DNA of 12,379 bases from Candidatus Roizmanbacteria bacterium (GTDB taxonomy: Bacteria; Patescibacteriota; Microgenomatia; UBA1406; GWC2-37-13): NCBI GenBank assembly GCA_026395455.1, contig JAPLYR010000066.1, forward strand, positions 1 through 12,379, in the 5' to 3' direction. Below are positions 1 through 5,620 of the stretch, in pieces. The position numbers and the translations under genes were made by a program. The notes beneath the pieces were generated by a model. That model was not told where the DNA came from. It was given only the letters and a program-made list of their open reading frames with translations, and searched no databases. Within the stretch, counting starts at the first letter, position 1; every line of letters starts with the position of its first letter.

Positions 1-19
1 AAGGGCAAACGCAACACAT

Positions 20-823
20 TTAATAGCGTTTACCAATTACATTTCCGTACATTGAATAGATGTTCCGGTGCTCTCGCCATGTGCGAATATTTGAGGTGTC
101 ATTACTCACCCAACATTTACATGGCCTAGATGCAATTTCATATCCGCATCCGAGGCAAATTACCTTTGAGGTTCCATCGGCATTTACATCGCTTCTCCAG
201 TCCCCGAGTGGTTGGTAGTGGCGCTTCTCCGGTCTTGCTCCAAGCTTAGGTGAATCCTTCAAATAGATACCGAGCTTCTCTAGTCGGGAATCAATTGCGA
301 CAGGGGTTCTCTGGTGAATATCAGCTATTTCTTCGATGTTTAGCCCATTCTCTAGGTGAGTAACTAATTGTGCCTCTTCCTCTGGAGTCGGATTGAGCTT
401 ATTTTTGTATCCTTCTATACCAATATACGTAGCCTTGGGATAGGCACGAGAATAGCACTTAGCTATATTATCTGCTAACTTTGCCTGGGAGCCAATTAGG
501 ACTACTCGTGAGCTCATCTGACCAGCTAGCTCTAAAAGCTTTGGGAGTAAAGAAGAGCCAGGTACTCGTTCTGGGATAAAAAGCCCCTGTAATTTTGCTG
601 CTATAACCACACCTATGCCGTCAGTAAGGGCTAAATCTGCACCCTGACAAACTTCAAGAAATGAAGAATTTTGATGTGCGATAACAATATTTTCTGGATT
701 AATAGATACAATATGTCTGAATTGTTGGGGTCCAGATAGGTACAATTTTATTTTCTCTAGGACATCATTGATAGGAAGGGGATCTATTGGCAGTTGAAAG
801 AGTGTAAGTCGTTGTTTTTTCAT
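20..823 (-). CDS. Chimeric protein: TagA/WecB glycosyltransferase N-terminal half + HTH + Cys-rich tail
   Basis: Residues 1-140 match the first half of the WecB/TagA/CpsF (GT26) family, which transfers N-acetylmannosamine-type sugars to lipid-linked carriers. Visible landmarks are INPENIVIA (41-49), ALTDGIGV (65-72), ERVPGSSLLP (85-94) and VVLIGS (107-112). The second half of that family (the Gly-x-Pro-x-Gln-Glu region) is absent. From about residue 147 the chain becomes a helix-turn-helix of the type EEEAQLV..L..G..IEEIA...RTPVAI.SRL.KLG (148-185), then a Cys cluster CLGCG...PCKC (223-237) that could bind zinc. The joint lies near bases 360-385, where both families carry a Glu-rich EEE..LV-like stretch. 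The ATG at 823 has a TATAGT box (832-837) eight bases upstream and no Shine-Dalgarno. Glycosyltransferase activity is doubtful. The gene may be a natural fusion, a recombination remnant or an assembly chimera. Confidence 0.8.
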   Translation of the reverse strand: MKKQRLTLFQLPIDPLPINDVLEKIKLYLSGPQQFRHIVSINPENIVIAHQNSSFLEVCQGADLALTDGIGVVIAAKLQGLFIPERVPGSSLLPKLLELAGQMSSRVVLIGSQAKLADNIAKCYSRAYPKATYIGIEGYKNKLNPTPEEEAQLVTHLENGLNIEEIADIHQRTPVAIDSRLEKLGIYLKDSPKLGARPEKRHYQPLGDWRSDVNADGTSKVICLGCGYEIASRPCKCWVSNDTSNIRTWREHRNIYSMYGNVIGKRY

Positions 824-880
824 TGGCTAATACTATAAGTTATATATTCTTATGATAAAATGTTATTTCACCTCATTTTA

Positions 881-897
881 GTTCAATTTAATTGAAC
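881..897. promoter_or_regulatory. Perfect 17-bp palindrome, candidate operator
   Basis: GTTCAATT-T-AATTGAAC is a perfect inverted repeat of two 8-base arms with a one-base centre. The loop is too short for a good RNA hairpin and no T-run follows, so it reads more like a protein-binding dyad than a terminator. It sits about 60 bases upstream of the TagA-like start at 823. Its function is inferred from symmetry and position only. Confidence 0.4.
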
Positions 898-977
898 ACT
901 TTATTATCTTGTCTTTGCAATCTTAATATTAATTTATAAAGGTTTAAAATAGGATTTTATCTGTGAATTACTATATA

Positions 978-986
978 AGTATACCA
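978..986 (-). promoter_or_regulatory. Extended -10 element TGG-TATACT
   Basis: On the minus strand the bases read TGGTATACT, a good extended -10 (TG-N-TATAAT type). Transcription would start near 971 and run toward the TagA-like gene, giving a leader of roughly 150 bases that includes the 881-897 dyad. The nearer TATAGT box at 832-837 is an alternative promoter for the same gene. Confidence 0.35.
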
Positions 987-1061
987 GTTCCACTAATTTT
1001 TTTCAAAAAACTTTCCTTAGACTTTCTTTCATTATTATCATATAACTATAAGCTCATCTAG

Positions 1062-2072
1062 TTATTTTATTGCTTCTTTAAAACTATCAAAATTTTCAAT
1101 TGCCATTCCAATTCCTCGGATGACGCAAAAAAGAGGTTCCTCAACAACAAAAGAGGCAACGTTAATATGATAGCTAATATATCGATCTAGATTGGTGAGA
1201 AGGGATGTTCCACCAGATAATACAACTCCTTTATCGACGATATCTGCTGCAAGTTCTGGAGGGGTAAGGGCAAGTACATCCTTCACACCTTCTAATATAA
1301 GCTTTAATGGTTTTTGAATTGCTTCGGTCATATCTGCTTCGCTTATCTGGATAACTTTTGGTAGACCTGTTTGAAAATCTCGTCCTTTTACCTCCATTGT
1401 TTTAAGAGGTGTTCCATCTTTATTTTCGATAAATGCATTCCCAATTTGCATCTTTACTTGTTCCGCTGTTCTCTCACCAATCATTAAATTGTGTTTTTTG
1501 CGCAGTTGATGAAGTATTGCTTCATCAAATTTTGTTCCCGCAACACGGACAGTCTTATACGAGACCAATTGTCCTAAGGAGATGACAGCAATTTCTGTGG
1601 TTCCTCCTCCAAGATTGATAATCATATGTCCTGATGGTTGTGAGATAGGAATTTTTGCTCCAATGGCAGCGGCAAGTGGTTCTTCAATAAGATATACATT
1701 AGATGCACCTGCTTGTTTACATGCCGCAACTACCGCGCGTTTTTCCACTTGAGAGGAGCCTCCTGGAATAGAAATCATGATATCTGGCCAGAGCACCAGT
1801 CCACGGAGTGCTTTTTTCAGGAAGTACGTAATCATGGATGAGGTGGTGTGATAGTCAGCAATAACACCTTCCTTCATGGGACGAGCAGCAACAATTGAGC
1901 CTGGGGTTCTTCCTAACATTTCTTTTGCATCATCCCCAACGGCAAGAATTTGTTTGCTTTCAAGAGAATAAGCAACAACGGTTGGTTCATTGAGAACAAT
2001 TCCTTGTTTTTCAACATACACGAGTGTATTTGCAGTTCCGAGGTCGATCCCAACTTTTTTTCCAAAAAACAT
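1062..2072 (-). CDS. mreB: Rod shape-determining protein MreB
   Basis: MreB is a bacterial actin homologue. It polymerises under the membrane with ATP and guides peptidoglycan synthesis along the cell length. The 336-residue length is normal. Actin-fold motifs are all present: phosphate-1 loop GIDLGTANTLVY (8-19), INLGGGTTEIAV (152-163) for phosphate-2, the MreB signature KGRDFQTGLPK (229-239), and the adenosine loop VVLSGGTSLLTNLD (283-296), ending EEPLFCVIRGIGMA. The start ATG follows the usual MFFGKKVGIDLG opening. No Shine-Dalgarno is seen. A TATACT box on the minus strand (2103-2108) lies 31 bases upstream, inside a palindrome shared with the divergent PEGA gene. The presence of mreB argues for a rod-shaped or elongating cell. 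No mreC or mreD is in the window. Confidence 0.97.
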   Translation of the reverse strand: MFFGKKVGIDLGTANTLVYVEKQGIVLNEPTVVAYSLESKQILAVGDDAKEMLGRTPGSIVAARPMKEGVIADYHTTSSMITYFLKKALRGLVLWPDIMISIPGGSSQVEKRAVVAACKQAGASNVYLIEEPLAAAIGAKIPISQPSGHMIINLGGGTTEIAVISLGQLVSYKTVRVAGTKFDEAILHQLRKKHNLMIGERTAEQVKMQIGNAFIENKDGTPLKTMEVKGRDFQTGLPKVIQISEADMTEAIQKPLKLILEGVKDVLALTPPELAADIVDKGVVLSGGTSLLTNLDRYISYHINVASFVVEEPLFCVIRGIGMAIENFDSFKEAIK

Positions 2073-2101
2073 GGTTTTTTTGTGTATTAATTCGCTATAA
2101 G

Positions 2102-2119
2102 TAGTATAATTGTATACTA
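2102..2119. promoter_or_regulatory. Palindromic divergent promoter for mreB and the PEGA gene
   Basis: TAGTATA-ATTG-TATACTA is a perfect inverted repeat (2102-2108 and 2113-2119). On the plus strand it contains a consensus TATAAT (2105-2110), 27 bases before the PEGA start. On the minus strand it contains TATACT (2108-2103), 31 bases before the mreB start. The two -10 boxes overlap, so RNA polymerase binding in one direction should exclude the other. No convincing -35 was found in either direction. Confidence 0.55.
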
Positions 2120-2137
2120 TATTCCGGAAGAACGCCT

Positions 2138-3346
2138 ATGCACATCATCAGAAACAGTATCGTAGTAATATTTTTCACCATCATACTAATCGCAACCATT
2201 GCATATGCACGTGGATATCGACTTGATGTCCAAAAAGGAACAATGACATCAACGGGCATTATTGCTGTATCCTCAAATCCTCAAACAGCACAGGTATATG
2301 TAAATGGCGTATTAAAAGGAGTTACCGATCTTCATCTTACACTCCCATTTGGGAAGTATAGTATTGAAGTAAAAAAGGAAGGTTATACATCATGGAAACA
2401 CGATGTCGTATTAAAAGGCGAACTTGTTGTCACTGCAGATGCCACCCTCTTTCCATTGAATGCATCCTTAACTCCCCTGAGCACGATTGGTATTTCTCAG
2501 GTTGTTTCCATCGATAATACAGATAAGACATTGCTGTTCGTGGAAAATGGTGATATTGAGAAGGACGGTATTTATGTTTTTGATCAGGCAAAACGTACAT
2601 TCTCTTTATTTCCTCCTTTAAAGCTTCTCGTGAGTAAAAAATTATTTCCTGAAGATATTCATCTCAAGGGAGTCTCTGTCATTTTTTCTCCAGATTTTAA
2701 GCAGGGGATAACGGTATTTAAACGAGGAGAGGACACAATCTCATATCTGATTTCGCTTGAAGATGAAAGCACACAGCTTTACGAAATTACAAGCTCACAA
2801 CCATCCCTTGAAAAAGTATGGAATGAAGAGCGAGACCTAGAAACCGCTCGACTTCTTGAAATATATCCAAAACAATTTGCTAAGATAGCATCAGACTCAT
2901 TCCACATAATCTCACTTGCCCCTGATAAGTCTAAAATTCTCTACTCAGCAAAACAACAGATCACGTTACCATATGTTATTGAACCAAGACTTGTTGCCGC
3001 TAATCAAACTCCTGAGGAAAGATCGATTAAACTTGATGAGTTATATGTATATGATAGAAAAGAAGATAGAAATTATCATATTTCTCTCGCAGAAGCGTCT
3101 CAAAAGATGCACGATGCAGGGGATGTAGTATTGAATTGGTTCCCAGATTCTCGCCATCTTGTTGAGCATGAAGGAGACAAAATATCTATTGTTGAATATG
3201 ATAATACCAGCAAGCAAATAGTCTATTCTGGTCCACATGAAGGATCATTCTTTGATGTGACAAGTGATGGCAAGCTTCTTATCCTTGCAAATTTTAATCC
3301 ACAGTTTAACAAAACTCCAGACATCTACGCAGTTGGAATACGATAA
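2138..3346 (+). CDS. Membrane-anchored PEGA-domain protein with beta-propeller-like C-terminus
   Basis: Residues 5-24 form one hydrophobic membrane segment with a basic N-terminal flank, so most of the 402-residue protein should lie outside the membrane. Residues 40-105 are a PEGA domain: GIIAVSSNP, then VYVNGVLKG, then LPFGKYSIEVKKEGYTSW. PEGA domains are small beta-sandwich modules common in surface-layer and cell-envelope proteins. The remainder (about 110-402) has repeating short beta-strand units with PD/SPD turns (for example VIFSPDFKQG, LNWFPDSRHL, DVTSDGKLLIL), like TolB/WD40-type propeller blades. The ATG has GGAAG (2126-2130) seven bases upstream, one of the few ribosome-binding-site-like sequences here. 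The gene is divergent from mreB. An envelope role is inferred and no substrate is known. Confidence 0.85.
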   Translation: MHIIRNSIVVIFFTIILIATIAYARGYRLDVQKGTMTSTGIIAVSSNPQTAQVYVNGVLKGVTDLHLTLPFGKYSIEVKKEGYTSWKHDVVLKGELVVTADATLFPLNASLTPLSTIGISQVVSIDNTDKTLLFVENGDIEKDGIYVFDQAKRTFSLFPPLKLLVSKKLFPEDIHLKGVSVIFSPDFKQGITVFKRGEDTISYLISLEDESTQLYEITSSQPSLEKVWNEERDLETARLLEIYPKQFAKIASDSFHIISLAPDKSKILYSAKQQITLPYVIEPRLVAANQTPEERSIKLDELYVYDRKEDRNYHISLAEASQKMHDAGDVVLNWFPDSRHLVEHEGDKISIVEYDNTSKQIVYSGPHEGSFFDVTSDGKLLILANFNPQFNKTPDIYAVGIR

Positions 3347-3494
3347 GAAACTATAGACTTTGGAGAATGTAAAAGTAATACATTTTGTGGCAGTCCACAA
3401 ACTAGGCTCGTTCGGGTAGATTTGTTTTAAAAACTGGTCGCTAACAACACAATAATTTGGTTTACCACAACTACGAGCAACAGCGAGCTAGTTG
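3347..3494. other. Intergenic palindrome cluster next to tRNA-Trp
   Basis: There is no ORF here. It contains a 7-bp hairpin TTTGTGG-CAGT-CCACAAA (3384-3401), a related motif CCACAACTA (3465-3473), and the 9-base direct repeat TTGTGGCAG at 3385-3393 and 3492-3500. The hairpin is not followed by a T-run on the plus strand, so it is at best a weak terminator for the PEGA gene. Confidence 0.5.
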
Positions 3495-3497
3495 TGG
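3465..3497 (-). repeat. 9-bp inverted repeat overlapping the tRNA-Trp 3' CCA
   Basis: CCACAACTA (3465-3473) and TAGTTGTGG (3489-3497) are perfect complements around a 15-base loop. On the minus strand the stem begins with the CCA that ends tRNA-Trp, so the precursor RNA could fold a hairpin directly abutting or including the tRNA 3' end. It could serve 3' processing or termination, although no T-run follows. Confidence 0.5.
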
Positions 3498-3568
3498 CAG
3501 GGGTAGAGGGAATCGAACCCCCATCAAAGGTTTTGGAGACCTCTATTCTACCGTTGAACTATACCCCT
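3495..3568 (-). tRNA. tRNA-Trp, anticodon CCA
   Basis: Read on the minus strand, the sequence folds as a standard cloverleaf. The acceptor AGGGGTA (3568-3562) pairs with TACCCCT (3505-3499). The anticodon loop CTCCAAA carries anticodon CCA at 3536-3534, closed by the GAGGT/ACCTT stem with one G-T pair. The T arm is GGGGT-TCGATTC-CCTCT, whose stem allows a G-T wobble. The discriminator base is G (3498), and the 3' CCA is encoded at 3497-3495. There is no intron. Anticodon CCA reads only UGG. Together with the TGA stop of pth, this fits the standard code rather than a UGA-recoding lineage. Confidence 0.96.
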
Positions 3569-3590
3569 ATAAAAAACCCACTAACAAGAT

Positions 3591-3599
3591 ATTATATCA
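3591..3599 (-). promoter_or_regulatory. Extended -10 promoter of tRNA-Trp
   Basis: The minus strand reads TGA-TATAAT (3599-3591), a perfect extended -10 box lying 22 bases before the tRNA 5' end. No clear -35 is visible. The short leader contains a T6 run (3571-3576 region on the plus strand as A-run) that would be removed by RNase P. Confidence 0.6.
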
Positions 3600-3645
3600 G
3601 GGCAAGAGCCGTTAGAGAATAGAGGATTGCGCAATATCATAGATA

Positions 3646-3662
3646 TTTTTTGCCACAAAAAA
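3646..3662. terminator. Possible weak A/T hairpin after the glutaredoxin gene
   Basis: TTTTTTG-CCA-CAAAAAA (7-bp arms, three-base loop) lies 32 bases past the minus-strand stop at 3694. An adjacent AATATC-ATA-GATATT repeat (3633-3647) overlaps it. The T-run within the stem could help termination in either direction, but there is no GC-rich stem. Confidence 0.25.
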
Positions 3663-3693
3663 GACAAACTAACTCAAATAGAATAATATACGT

Positions 3694-4236
3694 TTAGAAC
3701 TGGGGATCTGGGATAACAGGTTGACCTGCAACTGGAGGTTGAGGAACTTCCGGTGCAACAGCAACGGGAGCGGGAACTTGAGCCTGTTGCTCAAGTGTAT
3801 TCAAAACAGATGCCATTGCTGGGTCAGCAACTGGCGCTTGTGGCATTTCTGGTTGTGGTGTTTGCACTACTGGTTGTTCTACAACTGGTGCTGGTGCAAC
3901 AGGAGCAACTTCAACGGCTGGTGCAGGTGTTTGTACTGGAGCTGCAACCTCTGCAGGTTTTGCTGCCTCAGCAACCGGTGCTTGAGCGGCAAATCCAAGT
4001 GTCTTATCAAAGTCTGTTGCAGTAAAACCTTTAAGTACGGCAATCTGACCATCATCTTTCTCAATTTTTGTTACTGGTGTTCCAGCAAAGTTACTTCCTA
4101 CTGCAAGCATCTCTGAAAGGAATTCACGATTTGTTTCAAGATTTTTTTCTTCAAAGGTAAGTCCATGAGCCGATAAATATTCTCTCTCTTGCTTTGAAAA
4201 CTGACACTCGGTTATGGTATACATTGTAATTTTCAT
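3694..4236 (-). CDS. Glutaredoxin-like protein (CQFS) with Pro/Ala/Val-rich tail
   Basis: Residues 1-82 look like a small glutaredoxin/NrdH-type thioredoxin fold: beta strand ITMYTI, active-site loop ECQFSKQ (C11, S14), the cis-proline loop GTPVT (52-56), and a final GF (70-71). The usual CPYC pair is CQFS, so only one active-site cysteine remains, as in monothiol glutaredoxins (CGFS). Residues 83-180 are a low-complexity Ala/Pro/Val/Gln tail, probably disordered and about as long as the domain. I start at 4236 (MKITMY) rather than at the ATG at 4296. The shorter start opens directly with the first beta strand. It also has a consensus promoter TTGACA (4274-4269), a 17-base spacer and AATAAT (4251-4246), nine bases before the ATG. 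The longer start would place that promoter inside the coding region. A role in electron transfer or Fe-S handling is family inference only. Confidence 0.82.
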   Translation of the reverse strand: MKITMYTITECQFSKQEREYLSAHGLTFEEKNLETNREFLSEMLAVGSNFAGTPVTKIEKDDGQIAVLKGFTATDFDKTLGFAAQAPVAEAAKPAEVAAPVQTPAPAVEVAPVAPAPVVEQPVVQTPQPEMPQAPVADPAMASVLNTLEQQAQVPAPVAVAPEVPQPPVAGQPVIPDPQF

Positions 4237-4290
4237 GATATTTTCATTATTGATGAATTGTTGTTCAATGTCAAGTGATAGAATGAAAAG
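4237..4290. promoter_or_regulatory. Divergent promoter region for glutaredoxin-like and GH18 genes
   Basis: Fifty-four bases carry promoters in both directions. Minus strand: TTGACA at 4274-4269, 17-base spacer, AATAAT at 4251-4246, then nine bases to the ATG at 4236. Plus strand: an extended -10, TGA-TAGAAT (4276-4284), then exactly six bases to the ATG at 4291, which predicts a leaderless transcript. The minus -35 lies just beside the plus -10, so the two promoters should compete. Confidence 0.6.
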
Positions 4291-5340
4291 ATGCAAAAGA
4301 AGTTGTTGTTCCTACTTATACTTATTGCGTTAGGTGCGACATTACACATGATAACTCCTGCTGTAAAGAATGAAGGAGGGAAGGTTCTTGTCCCAACTGA
4401 AGTACCAAACATAATACCGTCATCTTCGCTCAAAAAAAGTATTTTTGTTCCCTATTGGTCTTCATTATCAAAGGACAATGGGGTTAATTATGACTCCTAT
4501 TACTACTTTGGGATAGCTCCAACAAAGAGTGGGGAAATTGAGAATGAAATAGGGCTTCAGAATATGACAATAGTTGATAAAATTCCTGAAAAACAAAAAA
4601 AATTAGTGGTTCGCATGCTTGATAACGCAATTAATGACTCATTATTAAGTGAAAAAGCAACTCAAAACACCTTTATTTCCCAAACAAAAGAAATTCTTTC
4701 CAAAAATGCATTCTCTGGGCTTGTTCTCGATATAGAAGTACCATTTACTCTTCAGGCTAATAAGAAAGAACAAATAACAAAATTCGTTCAATTAATATGC
4801 ACATCTGTAAAGACAGACTATAAGACATGTGACGTACTTGTCTATGGAGATTTTTCATACAGGAATCGACCCTATGATTTAAAAGCGTTGAGTGCCGTGA
4901 CTGATACGATTTTTCTTATGGCGTACGATCTCAACAAGCCGGGGGGGGAACCAGGTCCCAATTTTAATTTTGAAGAAAAACAAAAATATGGATATGATTT
5001 TCAAACAATGGTACGCGATGTGCTTGTCCTAGTGCCAAAAGACAAGATAGAGGTGGTGTTTGGGATGTATGGATATGACTGGACACTCAATGAACAAGGA
5101 ACCCCTCTTAAAAGTGCAAAAGCACTTTCTGTGAATCAAATTAACACATTTATTGCTAGCCGTTCCAACCTAACAGTAACACAAAATAAAGCAAAGGAAA
5201 AAAAGATTGAATATTCAGATGAAGAAGGAAATAAACATATCCTGTGGTATGAAGATGAAGAGTCTGCAGCTGTTAAAACAACGTATTTGATTGAACAGGG
5301 GATCGGACGGGTTTCTTTTTGGGCTCAATCTTACTTTTAG
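4291..5340 (+). CDS. GH18-like (chitinase/YaaH-type) glycoside hydrolase, secreted or membrane-anchored
   Basis: The N-terminus (MQKKLLFLLILIALGATL) is a basic-hydrophobic signal peptide or anchor without a lipobox cysteine. The rest follows GH18 TIM-barrel order: FVPYWSS (52-58), the catalytic strand FSGLVLDIEV (141-150) with D147 and the acid/base candidate E149, the MAYD motif (210-213), YGYDW (260-264), and ILWYEDEES (317-325) with a final VSFWAQ (341-346). GH18 enzymes cleave beta-1,4 N-acetylhexosamine polymers, and YaaH/SleL types act on peptidoglycan. Envelope remodelling is therefore plausible, and the aspartate ladder is shorter than in true chitinases. A run of eight G (4941-4948) interrupts an otherwise AT-rich gene right after MAYD. 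The 3' end overlaps the antisense gene 5273-5599 by 68 bases. It ends with TAG, while almost all neighbours use TAA. Confidence 0.85.
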   Translation: MQKKLLFLLILIALGATLHMITPAVKNEGGKVLVPTEVPNIIPSSSLKKSIFVPYWSSLSKDNGVNYDSYYYFGIAPTKSGEIENEIGLQNMTIVDKIPEKQKKLVVRMLDNAINDSLLSEKATQNTFISQTKEILSKNAFSGLVLDIEVPFTLQANKKEQITKFVQLICTSVKTDYKTCDVLVYGDFSYRNRPYDLKALSAVTDTIFLMAYDLNKPGGEPGPNFNFEEKQKYGYDFQTMVRDVLVLVPKDKIEVVFGMYGYDWTLNEQGTPLKSAKALSVNQINTFIASRSNLTVTQNKAKEKKIEYSDEEGNKHILWYEDEESAAVKTTYLIEQGIGRVSFWAQSYF

Positions 5341-5599
5341 GTTTTCCAACGAGTCCTAACTCTTTTAATTTCCACATAAACAAAGCACCCTTGCTTCGTG
5401 CATTGGCGTCAATCACAAAGCGGAGCGCCTCCTCAAGGGCAGGGCGGGGAAGTGTCTTCGCAAGCTTAATATAGAGACTCTTCCTTCTCTCATCTTGCAG
5501 TTTTTCGGCTAAGTGTACACCAAATGACTGAAACTCGCGGGAAATATATTTGTCCGTAGTTGGTTTGAAGTTTTTAAGGATATCCTTTATTGTTTGCAT
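5273..5599 (-). CDS. Small hypothetical protein (108 aa)
   Basis: I do not recognise a characterised family. The protein is mostly helical and basic. A core around residues 25-80 (FGVHLAEKLQDERRKSLYIKL, then ALRFVIDANARSKGALFMWKL in outline) gives way to a Lys/Pro-rich tail (KPKSKIEPKKKPVRSP) that is probably disordered. The LAEKL...SLYIKLAK and LFMWKLKEL segments resemble a small hypothetical protein widespread in CPR genomes, but that is from memory and uncertain. The coding case rests on a full-length ORF with normal composition and a consensus TATAAT (5610-5605) five bases before its ATG. Its last 68 bases overlap the end of the GH18 gene tail to tail, and that stretch encodes the disordered tail. 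It is divergent from the 5621 operon. A nucleic-acid-binding role would fit the charge but is speculative. Confidence 0.65.
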   Translation of the reverse strand: MQTIKDILKNFKPTTDKYISREFQSFGVHLAEKLQDERRKSLYIKLAKTLPRPALEEALRFVIDANARSKGALFMWKLKELGLVGKPKSKIEPKKKPVRSPVQSNTLF

Positions 5600-5604
5600 T
5601 GCAA

Positions 5605-5614
5605 ATTATATAAT
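5605..5614. promoter_or_regulatory. Symmetric bidirectional leaderless promoter
   Basis: ATTATATAAT is a perfect 10-base palindrome containing TATAAT on both strands (plus 5609-5614, minus 5610-5605). The plus-strand box is six bases before the ATG at 5621, and the minus-strand box is five bases before the ATG at 5599. With initiation about seven bases after the -10, both transcripts would begin at or next to their start codons. The whole intergenic space is 21 bases. Confidence 0.6.
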
Positions 5615-5620
5615 AACATT

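Larger units (their letters stand above)
824..1061. other. Intergenic region between mreB and the TagA chimera
   Basis: This is 238 bases of very AT-rich DNA without a credible ORF. It holds a perfect 17-base dyad (881-897), an extended -10-like element on the minus strand (978-986), a TATAGT box just before the TagA-like start (832-837), and A/T-only complementary runs near 1000-1015 that could form only a weak hairpin after mreB. No GC-rich intrinsic terminator is visible. Confidence 0.6.

Noticed and set aside
3721-4116. Plus-strand ORFs (131 and 90 residues, Cys/Trp- or Gln-rich) opposite the glutaredoxin-like gene
   Set aside because: They are antisense shadows of the low-complexity Pro/Ala/Val tail, with strongly biased composition and no start signals.
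4237-4296. Longer glutaredoxin start at 4296 adding 20 residues
   Set aside because: It would overlap the start of the divergent GH18 gene and place a consensus TTGACA/AATAAT promoter inside the coding sequence. The added residues do not resemble a signal peptide or the fold.
5111-5128. AAAGTGC-AAAA-GCACTTT hairpin, considered as a terminator
   Set aside because: It lies within the GH18 coding region with no following T-run, and it simply encodes part of KSAKALS.
5594-5620. Upstream in-frame start for the 5621 gene
   Set aside because: It would translate through the TATAAT promoter and overlap the divergent gene start, whereas ATG 5621 has ideal spacing from the -10.
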